From: Betaproteobacteria bacterium
GTDB taxonomy: Bacteria; Pseudomonadota; Gammaproteobacteria; Burkholderiales; Usitatibacteraceae
Reading direction: 5' to 3'
Assembly (NCBI GenBank): GCA_016709665.1
Contig: JADJMI010000004.1
Location: 62,001 to 126,000 of the forward strand
DNA: 64,000 nt
In this document: piece by piece, positions 18,622 to 25,588 of the stretch
How the letters are laid out: each line of letters begins with the position of its first letter
Position numbering within the stretch: position 1 is the first letter of the stretch
Translations under genes and position numbers: made by a program
Notes under the pieces: model-generated
Told to the model about the DNA's origin: nothing
What the model saw: the letters and a program-made list of their open reading frames with translations, nothing else
The model's database searches: none

Positions 18622-20115
18622 CTAGAAGCGCGGGATGTCGGGGTGGGGCAACTGGCCGCGCGAGACGCGCATGCGCCCGTACTCCGCGCAGCGGTGAAGG
18701 GTCGGTACCGCCTTGCCCGGATTGAGCAGGCCCGGCGGGTCGAACGCGGCCTTCACGGCGTGGAACTGCTCGAGCTCCGCGGTGCGGAACTGCGCGCACA
18801 TCTGGTTGATCTTTTCGATACCGACGCCGTGCTCGCCGGTGATGGTGCCGCCGACCTCGATGCTCAGCTCGAGGATGTCGCCGGCGAACTCCTCGGTCTT
18901 CTCGAATTCGCCGGGCACGTTCGCGTCGTAGAGGATGAGCGGATGCAGGTTGCCGTCGCCGGCGTGGAAGACGTTGGCGCAGCGCAGCCCGTAGTGCGTC
19001 GAGAGTTCGCCGATGCGTCGCAGCACCTTCGAGACGGCGCCCCGGGGTATGGACCCGTCGATGCAGTAGTAGTCCGGCGAGATGCGCCCCACGGCCGGGA
19101 AGGCCGTCTTGCGCCCGGACCAGAACTTCAGGCGCTCGGCCTCGGAGCCGGAAACGCGGAACCCGGTGCTGCCGGCGCTGCGCATCACCTCGGTGATCTT
19201 GCCGATCTCCTCGGCGACCTCCTCGGCGGTGCCGTCGGATTCGCACAGCAGGATCGCCTCGGCCTCGAGGTCGTAGCCGGCGTGCACGTAGTCTTCCACC
19301 GCCGCCGTCGCCAGCTTGTCCATCATCTCGAGGCCGGCCGGCACGATGCCCGCGCCGATGACCGCCGCCACCGCCTCGCCGGCATCCTCCACGCTCGCGA
19401 ACGAGGCGAGCACCACCTGCGCCACCTGCGGCTTGGGCAGGAGCTTCACGGTGACTTCGGTGAGCAGGACGAGCAGGCCCTCGGAACCGGTGACCGTCGC
19501 GAGCAGGTCGTACCCGGGCGCGTCGAGGGCGTCGGAGCCGATCTCGACCGCGTCGCCCTCGATGGTGAGGCCGCGCACCTTCTGGAGGTTGTGCACCGTG
19601 AGGCCGTACTTGAGGCAATGCACGCCGCCGGAATTCTCCGCCACGTTGCCGCCGATGGAGCAGGCGATCTGGCTCGAGGGATCGGGCGCGTAGTAGAGGC
19701 CGTGGGGCGCGACCGCCTCCGTGATCTGCGCATTGCGCACGCCCGGCTGGGCGCGCGCCGTGCGCGAGGCGGGGTCCACCTCGAGGATCCGGTTGAACTT
19801 GCCCATGGCGAGCAGGATGCCGTCCGCCAGGGGCAGCGCGCCGCCGGAAAGGCCGGTGCCCGAGCCGCGCGCCACGACGGGCGTGCCGGTCTCCCGGGCG
19901 ACGCGCAGGACGGCCGCGGCCTCGGCTTCGGTGGCGGGCAGCACCGCCACGAGGGGCGTCTGGCGGTAGGCCGAAAGCCCGTCGCATTCGTAGGGCCGCA
20001 GGTCCTCGGCGCTCACGAGGACGGCGCCGGCCGGCAGGCACTCGCGCAGGCGTCCCGCCACGTCGGCACGACGCGATTCGAGGGAAGACGCGGGAGGCTG
20101 GGCGAGGGCGTTCAT
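18622..20115 (-). CDS. GlcD-like FAD-linked oxidase (first gene of glc operon)
   Basis: Flavoprotein of 497 aa, paralogous to the next gene. It has the same landmarks: RGSGTGLSGGALP, PDPSSQIACSIGGN, HAGDGNLHP, GEHGVGIEKINQM and DPPGLLNPGKAVP. It is the promoter-proximal gene, divergent from a DUF456 gene across 96 bases. It could be a second GlcD with different substrate preference (D-lactate or another 2-hydroxy acid) or an alternative subunit of the same complex. The sequence alone does not decide. The start MNALAQPPASSLESRR is the ATG at 20115. Confidence 0.9.
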   Translation of the reverse strand: MNALAQPPASSLESRRADVAGRLRECLPAGAVLVSAEDLRPYECDGLSAYRQTPLVAVLPATEAEAAAVLRVARETGTPVVARGSGTGLSGGALPLADGILLAMGKFNRILEVDPASRTARAQPGVRNAQITEAVAPHGLYYAPDPSSQIACSIGGNVAENSGGVHCLKYGLTVHNLQKVRGLTIEGDAVEIGSDALDAPGYDLLATVTGSEGLLVLLTEVTVKLLPKPQVAQVVLASFASVEDAGEAVAAVIGAGIVPAGLEMMDKLATAAVEDYVHAGYDLEAEAILLCESDGTAEEVAEEIGKITEVMRSAGSTGFRVSGSEAERLKFWSGRKTAFPAVGRISPDYYCIDGSIPRGAVSKVLRRIGELSTHYGLRCANVFHAGDGNLHPLILYDANVPGEFEKTEEFAGDILELSIEVGGTITGEHGVGIEKINQMCAQFRTAELEQFHAVKAAFDPPGLLNPGKAVPTLHRCAEYGRMRVSRGQLPHPDIPRF

Positions 20116-20199
20116 GGGCGTCGTCTTGGGGCGGATGCGGTTCCGCTCCTACGATAGCACGCGGTCCCCGCCCCTCTTTTGAACGCCGGTAACAGCCCC

Positions 20200-20214
20200 T
20201 ATATTGTCCCGATG
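20200..20214 (+). promoter_or_regulatory. -10 element giving a probable leaderless transcript of the DUF456 gene
   Basis: TATATT at 20200-20205 places the expected transcription start about 7 bases later, at or next to the A of the ATG at 20212. The bases just before the ATG (TTGTCCCG) carry no Shine-Dalgarno sequence. A weak TTTTGA is 17 bases upstream of the -10. Confidence 0.45.
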
Positions 20215-20700
20215 GACCCCACCCTCACCAAGGCGATCGCCGCCGTCCTCGTGCTCGTCGGCCTCGCCGGCACCGTCCTGCCGGTGCTGCCCGGCATCGC
20301 CTTCGTGTTCGGCGGTCTCGTGCTCGCGGCGTGGGCCGACGGCTTCGTGCACGTGGGCGGCTTCACGATCGCGATCCTGGGCCTGCTCACGGCGGCGGCC
20401 ATCGCGATCGACTTCGCGGCCTCGGCCTTCGGGGCGAAGAAGGCCGGCGCAAGCCCGCGGGCCGTGCTGGGAGCCGGGATCGGAGCCGTGGTAGGGATCT
20501 TCTTCGGGCTGCCGGGCCTGGTGCTGGGCCCCTTCGTCGGCGCCGTGCTGGGCGAGCTTTCGGCCAACCGCGCGCTCCTGGCCGCCGGCAAGGCCGGCAT
20601 CGGCACCTGGGTGGGGCTCCTGCTCGGCTCCGTGGCCAAGGTGACGCTCGCCTTCCTGATGGTCGGCGTGTTCGCCCTGGCGTACGTCTTCGGCGGATAG
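20212..20700 (+). CDS. DUF456 family membrane protein
   Basis: Small inner-membrane protein of 162 aa with about four to five hydrophobic helices and Gly-rich turns. PGIAFVFGGLVLAAWADGF and the GIFFGLPGLVLGPFVGAVLGEL stretch (cited in part: GLPGLVLGPFVG) are typical of DUF456. The family function is not known. I chose ATG 20212 rather than an upstream in-frame TTG because it fits the family start and the -10 element immediately before it. The gene is convergent with a kinase gene, 38 bases apart. Confidence 0.88.
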   Translation: MDPTLTKAIAAVLVLVGLAGTVLPVLPGIAFVFGGLVLAAWADGFVHVGGFTIAILGLLTAAAIAIDFAASAFGAKKAGASPRAVLGAGIGAVVGIFFGLPGLVLGPFVGAVLGELSANRALLAAGKAGIGTWVGLLLGSVAKVTLAFLMVGVFALAYVFGG

Positions 20701-20738
20701 CGCCGGCCCGCCACGAGCGGCCCGGCGCGGTCGTTACC

Positions 20739-22019
20739 CTAGGACATCACCGCCAGCTGCTCGTTGGCGGCCTCGAGACGCTCGACCAGCGTGTTCAGGA
20801 ACCGTTCGTCGAACAGCCGGCGCACGCTGAGGGAGGCGGTGCGCAGGTCCTCGGCGCGGATCTTCACCACGATGCAATCGGACGTCGTCGTCACCGTCGC
20901 CGAACGATGGGGCGAATCGGCCTTGGCGAGATACGCCATCTCGCCGAAGCAGTCTCCGGCCGCGAGGACATTGAGGGTGCGCTTGCCGCGCGTGACGCGA
21001 ACGTAGCCGCCGGCGATCACGAAGAACGAATCGCCGTGGTCGCCTTCCTTGATGAGCACGGTGTCGGCCGGGAACTTGCGCCACTTCGACAGGCGCAGCA
21101 CCTCCCACAGCTCGTTCTCGGGGAAATCGCGGAAGAACGAGAGGCCGCGAGCCACGCTGAAGCGTTCCGTGTCGCTCTGCTCGCGCTCGCCCGATTGCTT
21201 GGTCTTCTTCCAGACCTCCGCGAGATCCTGGCCGAAGGCCTCCCAGGTCTCGTAGCGCGCGGCCGGGTCCTTCGCGATGGCCTTCATCACGATGGCCTCG
21301 AGCTCCGGCGACACGCCCTCGCGGTGCGCGCTCGGCGGCGACGCATCGGTGTTCACGATCTGGTAGATCACGCTCATCGTGTTGGCGCCCTCGAACGGCA
21401 GGCGCCCGCACAGCAGGTAGTACATGACGACGCCGAGCGCGTAGATGTCCGTGGACGCCCCGGCCTGCGTCGCGCCGGTGACGAGCTCCGGCGCCATGTA
21501 CGCGGGCGAGCCGACGTTCGTGATGATCGTGCGGTCCGAGACCTTGTTGATGGAGGCGCCGAAGTCCGCGATCTTGATGTCCGTGCCGTCCACGTGGAGG
21601 ATGTTGCCCGGCTTGATGTCGCGGTGCGTGAGGCCGAGCGTCGCGGCGAAGGCGAGCGCGCGCACGCACTTGAAGATGATCTCGGCGATCTCCGCGGGGG
21701 GCAGCAGGGCGTCGGCCTCGCAGAACTTCTCGAGCGTGCCGCCCTCGACGTACTCCATCACGATGTAGCTGAACTTGTCCTCCACGACCGCGTCGTAGAT
21801 CTGCACGATGTGCGGGTGGTTGAGCTTGCCCGCGAGCGCCGCCTCGTTGAGGAACATGCTGCGGTAGAAGGCGCCGTCCTCGGAATGCTTGAGGGCCTCC
21901 GGGAAGGCCACCTTGATGGCCACCTGGCGCTTCGTGAAGGGGTCCGTGCCGAGGTACACCTTGCCCGACGCGCCGCGTCCCAGTTCCCGCTGGACCTGGT
22001 ACTTGCCGATCGCTTCCAT
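20739..22019 (-). CDS. Serine/threonine protein kinase with C-terminal cyclic nucleotide-binding domain
   Basis: Cytoplasmic two-domain protein of 426 aa. Residues about 5-265 form a complete Hanks-type kinase: GRGASGKVYLG loop, Lys36 in VAIKV, catalytic HRDIKPGN, DFGAS, and APEL. Residues about 290-410 form a cNMP-binding domain with an intact phosphate-binding cassette: GDCFGEMAYLA, then RSATV. No membrane helix is seen. The arrangement resembles a one-chain version of cAMP- or cGMP-controlled kinases, so phosphorylation may be gated by a cyclic nucleotide (inference). No substrate or phosphatase gene is adjacent. Confidence 0.92.
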   Translation of the reverse strand: MEAIGKYQVQRELGRGASGKVYLGTDPFTKRQVAIKVAFPEALKHSEDGAFYRSMFLNEAALAGKLNHPHIVQIYDAVVEDKFSYIVMEYVEGGTLEKFCEADALLPPAEIAEIIFKCVRALAFAATLGLTHRDIKPGNILHVDGTDIKIADFGASINKVSDRTIITNVGSPAYMAPELVTGATQAGASTDIYALGVVMYYLLCGRLPFEGANTMSVIYQIVNTDASPPSAHREGVSPELEAIVMKAIAKDPAARYETWEAFGQDLAEVWKKTKQSGEREQSDTERFSVARGLSFFRDFPENELWEVLRLSKWRKFPADTVLIKEGDHGDSFFVIAGGYVRVTRGKRTLNVLAAGDCFGEMAYLAKADSPHRSATVTTTSDCIVVKIRAEDLRTASLSVRRLFDERFLNTLVERLEAANEQLAVMS

Positions 22020-22153
22020 GGCTGGGGTGGGCTCTTTCGCGTGAGGAGGGGGCGAGCGCCCCGATTATCCCGTATGCCAGGCCCGGCACCAAGGGCGCCG
22101 TCCGTCGGAAATCCTGCAGCGGTACCCGGAAACCGGGACAAATCCTACAAATG

Positions 22154-22187
22154 AAAAGGGGAAAGCGGGGCGAACCCCGCTTTCCCC
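22154..22187 (-). terminator. Rho-independent terminator of fhs
   Basis: A 13-base perfect stem (22158-22170 / 22175-22187) with a four-base CGAA/TTCG-type loop is followed on the minus strand by TTTT. It lies 26 bases after the fhs stop. Confidence 0.88.
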
Positions 22188-22212
22188 CGCTGCCGGCGCG
22201 CCGCGCGCCGAC

Positions 22213-23883
22213 CTAGAAGAGGCCCGAAATCCTGCCCGTGTCGTCCACGTCGATGGCGCAGGCCGAAGGCACCTTCGGCAGGCCCGGCATCGTCATGATG
22301 TCCCCGCAGACCATCACGACGAACTCCGCCCCGGCCGCCAGGCGCACCTCGCGCACGTTCACCACGTGCCCCGAAGGCGCCCCGCGCAGCTGCGGGTCCG
22401 TCGAGAACGAGTACTGCGTCTTCGCCACGCACACCGGGTAGTGGCCGTAGCCCGATTCCTGCAGGCGCTTGATCTGGCCGCGCACCTTGGAATCCGCCGT
22501 GATGTCGGCCGCGCCGTAGATCTTGGTCGCGATGGCCTTCATCTTGTCCCAGAGCGTGGCGCTCTCCTCGTACACGTACTTGAAGTCGTTGGGCTGCTCG
22601 CACATCTTCACGACCGCCCGCGCGACGTCGGCCGCGCCCTTGCCGCCCTCGGCCCAGTGGCGCGCCAGCACCACCTGCGCCCCGTGGTGGGCGAGCTTGT
22701 CCATGAGCAGCTTCACCTCCGCGTCCGTGTCCTCCGTGCGGTGGTTGATCGACACCACGCACGGCAGCCCGTAGTTGTTGCGGATGTTGTTCACGTGCCG
22801 CTCGATGTTGGCGATGCCCCGCTCGAGGGCTTCGAGGTTGGGCTTGCCGAGCTCCTTCACCTCGATGCCGCCGTGGTACTTGAGCGCGCGGATCGTCGCC
22901 ACCAGCACCACCGCCGCGGGCTTCAGGCCCGCCTTGCGGCACTTGATGTCGATGAACTTCTCCGCCCCCAGGTCCGCGCCGAAGCCCGCCTCGGTCACCA
23001 CGTAGTCCCCCAGCTTGAGCGCCGTCTGCGTCGCGAGCACCGAGTTGCAGCCGTGCGCGATGTTGGCGAAGGGGCCGCCGTGGATGAAGGCCGGCGAATG
23101 CTCGAGCGTCTGCACCAGGTTGGGCGCGAGCGCGTCCTTGAGCAGGGCCGCCATCGCCCCGTGCGTCTTCAGGTCCCGCGCGAGGATGGGCTTCTGGTCG
23201 CGCGTGTAGCCGCACACGATGTTGCCCAGGCGCTCCTTCAGGTCCTTCACCGACATCGACAGGCAGAAGATCGCCATCACCTCCGAGGCCACCACGATGT
23301 CGAAGCCGTCCTGGCGCGGGAAGCCGTTGGCCGGCCCGCCCAGCGACACCGTGATGTCGCGCAGCGCCCGGTCGTTCATGTCCATCACGCGCTTCCACGC
23401 GATGCGCCGCACGTCGAAGCCCAGTTCGTTGCCCTGGTGGATGTGGTTGTCGATCATCGCCGCCAGCAGGTTGTTGGCGAGCGCGATGGCGTTGAAGTCG
23501 CCCGTGAAGTGCAGGTTGATGTCCTCCATCGGCACCACCTGCGCGTAGCCGCCGCCGGCCGCCCCGCCCTTCATCCCGAACACCGGGCCCAGCGAGGGCT
23601 CGCGCAGGCAGATCACGGCCTTCTTGCCGATGTGGTTGAGCGCGTCGCCCAGGCCCACCGTCGTGGTCGTCTTGCCCTCGCCCGCCGGCGTGGGGCTGAT
23701 CGCCGTCACCAGGATGAGCTTGCCGTCCGGCTTGTCCTTGAGCGTGTCGATGTAGTCCAGGCGGATCTTCGCCTTGGTGCGCCCGAAGGGTTCGACGGCG
23801 CTCTCGGGAATGCCCAGTTTCGCGGCGATCTCGCCGATGGGCTTCATGGTCGCCTTCTGGGCGATCTCGATGTCGGACATCAT
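22213..23883 (-). CDS. fhs: Formate-tetrahydrofolate ligase
   Basis: Cytoplasmic ATP-dependent enzyme joining formate to tetrahydrofolate to give 10-formyl-THF for one-carbon metabolism; 556 aa, the normal length. The ATP site PTPAGEGKTTTTVGLGDAL is at about residues 64-83, and KGGAAGGGYAQVVPMEDINL and GVLDLD-like C-terminal regions are in place. The start gives MMSDIEIAQKA; the second ATG is also possible. It is divergent from an NTF2-like gene, and an FNR/CRP-like palindrome lies upstream. It is a single-gene transcript bounded by a good terminator. Confidence 0.97.
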   Translation of the reverse strand: MMSDIEIAQKATMKPIGEIAAKLGIPESAVEPFGRTKAKIRLDYIDTLKDKPDGKLILVTAISPTPAGEGKTTTTVGLGDALNHIGKKAVICLREPSLGPVFGMKGGAAGGGYAQVVPMEDINLHFTGDFNAIALANNLLAAMIDNHIHQGNELGFDVRRIAWKRVMDMNDRALRDITVSLGGPANGFPRQDGFDIVVASEVMAIFCLSMSVKDLKERLGNIVCGYTRDQKPILARDLKTHGAMAALLKDALAPNLVQTLEHSPAFIHGGPFANIAHGCNSVLATQTALKLGDYVVTEAGFGADLGAEKFIDIKCRKAGLKPAAVVLVATIRALKYHGGIEVKELGKPNLEALERGIANIERHVNNIRNNYGLPCVVSINHRTEDTDAEVKLLMDKLAHHGAQVVLARHWAEGGKGAADVARAVVKMCEQPNDFKYVYEESATLWDKMKAIATKIYGAADITADSKVRGQIKRLQESGYGHYPVCVAKTQYSFSTDPQLRGAPSGHVVNVREVRLAAGAEFVVMVCGDIMTMPGLPKVPSACAIDVDDTGRISGLF

Positions 23884-23956
23884 GGGGGCGCTCTCCTCTT
23901 TACGTTCGTGGGACGCCGCGGGAAACCGGCATGGCCGCCCGAAGCGATTGCCCCGG

Positions 23957-24001
23957 AGTATAGGAAGCGGCCAAAATGCGGAGCCTTGACTCGGGTCAAG
24001 G
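23957..24001 (-). promoter_or_regulatory. fhs promoter with FNR/CRP-family-like palindrome
   Basis: The perfect inverted repeat CCTTGAC-TCGG-GTCAAGG (23984-24001) contains TTGAC-N4-GTCAA, close to the TTGAT-N4-ATCAA FNR/Anr box. On the minus strand a TATACT -10 hexamer lies at 23962-23957. The expected start point (about 23950) puts the palindrome centre near -42, the usual place for class II activation by FNR-type regulators. A site for another dimeric regulator is possible. Confidence 0.5.
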
Positions 24002-24026
24002 CCCGATCCACCGACCGGAGGCGCCC

Positions 24027-24500
24027 ATGCATCCCCACGAAAGCCTCATCCGCGAGTTCTACGCCGCCTTCGCGGGCCGCGACGCCGAGGCCATGGCGCG
24101 CTGCTACCACGACGACATCTTCTTCACGGACCCGGCCTTTCCGCGCCTGCGCGGCGAGGAGGCGCGCGACATGTGGCGCATGCTCGTCGCCCGGGCCACC
24201 GACCTCGAGATCGTGCTCGACGAGGCTTCCGGCGACGCCGAGGGCGGCCGGGCGCACTGGACGGCGCGGTATACCTTCTCGAAGACCGGGCGCCCCGTGG
24301 TGAACCGCATCGAGGCGAAGTTCGCCTTCCGCGACGGGAAGATCGTGCGCCACTACGACCACTTTTCCTTCTGGCGCTGGTCGTCCCAGGCGCTCGGCCC
24401 CACCGGCCGGCTCCTCGGCTGGTCCGCGCCCCTCAAGTGGCTCGTGCGCAAGCAGGCCGCCGAGCAGCTCGCGCGCTTCAGCGCCAAGCGCGCCGGGTGA
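24027..24500 (+). CDS. NTF2-like / SnoaL-like domain protein
   Basis: Protein of 157 aa with the cone-shaped NTF2-like fold: MHPHESLIREFYAAFAGRD at the start, the DIFFTDPAF strand, and GKIVRHYDHFSFWRWS near the end. Members are small enzymes or binding proteins with many roles, so no specific activity is claimed. The ATG at 24027 follows CGGAGG, a good ribosome binding site. The gene is divergent from fhs and may share its upstream palindrome. Confidence 0.8.
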   Translation: MHPHESLIREFYAAFAGRDAEAMARCYHDDIFFTDPAFPRLRGEEARDMWRMLVARATDLEIVLDEASGDAEGGRAHWTARYTFSKTGRPVVNRIEAKFAFRDGKIVRHYDHFSFWRWSSQALGPTGRLLGWSAPLKWLVRKQAAEQLARFSAKRAG

Positions 24501-24687
24501 GTGGCGGGGAGGAGGCGAAGGGCCTCGCCCTCGCCGGCGTCGGCTTTCAGCCTGACCTGCGGCGTTGTGGGGGGGGGGGGGTGGGCCTCGGTGGGGGGGG
24601 CGGGGCGGCCGGGGGGGGGCCCCCTCGGGCCGGGGGCGCTTGCCTGCGTCGTGGTCGCGCTGGTGGCCCTGGGCCGCCGGATGCCGG
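24501..24687 (+). other. Intergenic region with long G-runs (24569-24619)
   Basis: This space between two convergent genes holds runs of 13 G (24569-24581), 8 G (24593-24600) and 9 G (24611-24619), with short spacers. It is unlike any other stretch here. It could form a G-quadruplex on the plus strand, act as a slow site for polymerases, or contain base-calling errors. No gene or ordinary terminator is seen in it. Confidence 0.6.
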
Positions 24688-25572
24688 TCAGGCGGCCCTC
24701 GCCGGCGGCCGGCGAAGGATGAGGATGTTGCCGGCGACGGACACGGCCACGCCCGCGAGCGCGAGCAGGCTCCAGCGATACCCTTCGAACAGCGAGGAGA
24801 CCCCGAGCGCCACGATGGGAATGATCACGCCCGTGTAGCCGGCCCGCGCCGCGCCCACGCGCTCGAGCAGGTGCAGGTAGCTGCCGAAGGCGAGGATGGA
24901 GCCGAAGACGGCGAGGTAGACGAGCGAGAGCGCGTAGGAGGCGCTCGCCTCGAACGCGAAGGGGCGCCCCAGCGCGAGCACGATCGCCAGATTGGCCACC
25001 GAGCCGTAGAGCATCCCCCACGCCATCGTCTGCCAGATCGGGATCGCCTCGCGCTGGTTGCGGTGGGCGGCCATGCTGCCGAACGAGGAAATGACGACGG
25101 CAGCCGTCGCGTAGAAGATCCCGGCGCGCGTCCCGGCGCCGGCCTCCAGGCGGGCGAACTCCGGCCAGAAGACGAGCACGATGCCGGCGAGGCCGAGGGC
25201 GCCGCCCAGCGCCACGCGACGCGACATCGGCTTGCCGAAGAGCACGCGCAGGAGCAGCAGGTTGATGAGCGGGCTCGCCGAATAGCCCACGGCCACGACG
25301 CCCGAGACGATGGTCTGCTCCGCGTAATAGGTGAAGATGTAGCTCACGCTGAACATGAGCACCCCCTGGAACGCCATGCCGGCGTGCTGCGATGCCGTGA
25401 AGGCGAGCGGCAGGCCCTTCGCGCGGCACCACGCGAAGAGCAGCGCGGCGGCGAGCACGAACCGGTAGAGGACGCTGACCTCGGGCGCGACCGACCCCAG
25501 CTGGAAGGTGATCGCGATCCAGGTGGAGCCCCAGATGGCGACGCAGGCGGCGAAGAGCTGGAGGACGCTCAA
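24688..25572 (-). CDS. EamA/DMT family transporter
   Basis: Inner-membrane exporter of the drug/metabolite transporter superfamily, 294 aa. It has two EamA repeats of five helices each. The first starts LFAACVAIWGSTWIAITFQLG, a typical family opening (cited in part: AIWGSTWIA); the second ends in the AGVAVSVAGNILIL helix. The substrate cannot be read from sequence. The stop codon lies in the G-rich spacer region. The oligopeptidase gene ends 16 bases before its start, so the two may be co-transcribed. Confidence 0.9.
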   Translation of the reverse strand: MSVLQLFAACVAIWGSTWIAITFQLGSVAPEVSVLYRFVLAAALLFAWCRAKGLPLAFTASQHAGMAFQGVLMFSVSYIFTYYAEQTIVSGVVAVGYSASPLINLLLLRVLFGKPMSRRVALGGALGLAGIVLVFWPEFARLEAGAGTRAGIFYATAAVVISSFGSMAAHRNQREAIPIWQTMAWGMLYGSVANLAIVLALGRPFAFEASASYALSLVYLAVFGSILAFGSYLHLLERVGAARAGYTGVIIPIVALGVSSLFEGYRWSLLALAGVAVSVAGNILILRRPPARAA

Positions 25573-25588
25573 CGGGGCACGGGCCCGG

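Noticed and set aside
20702..20730. Possible terminator between the convergent DUF456 and kinase genes
   Set aside because: The GCCGGCCCGC / GCGGCCCGGC arms do not pair cleanly and no T-run follows on either strand.
24501..24722. Short plus-strand frames over the G-rich spacer
   Set aside because: Their translations are Gly runs from the G tracts, with no start signal or homology.
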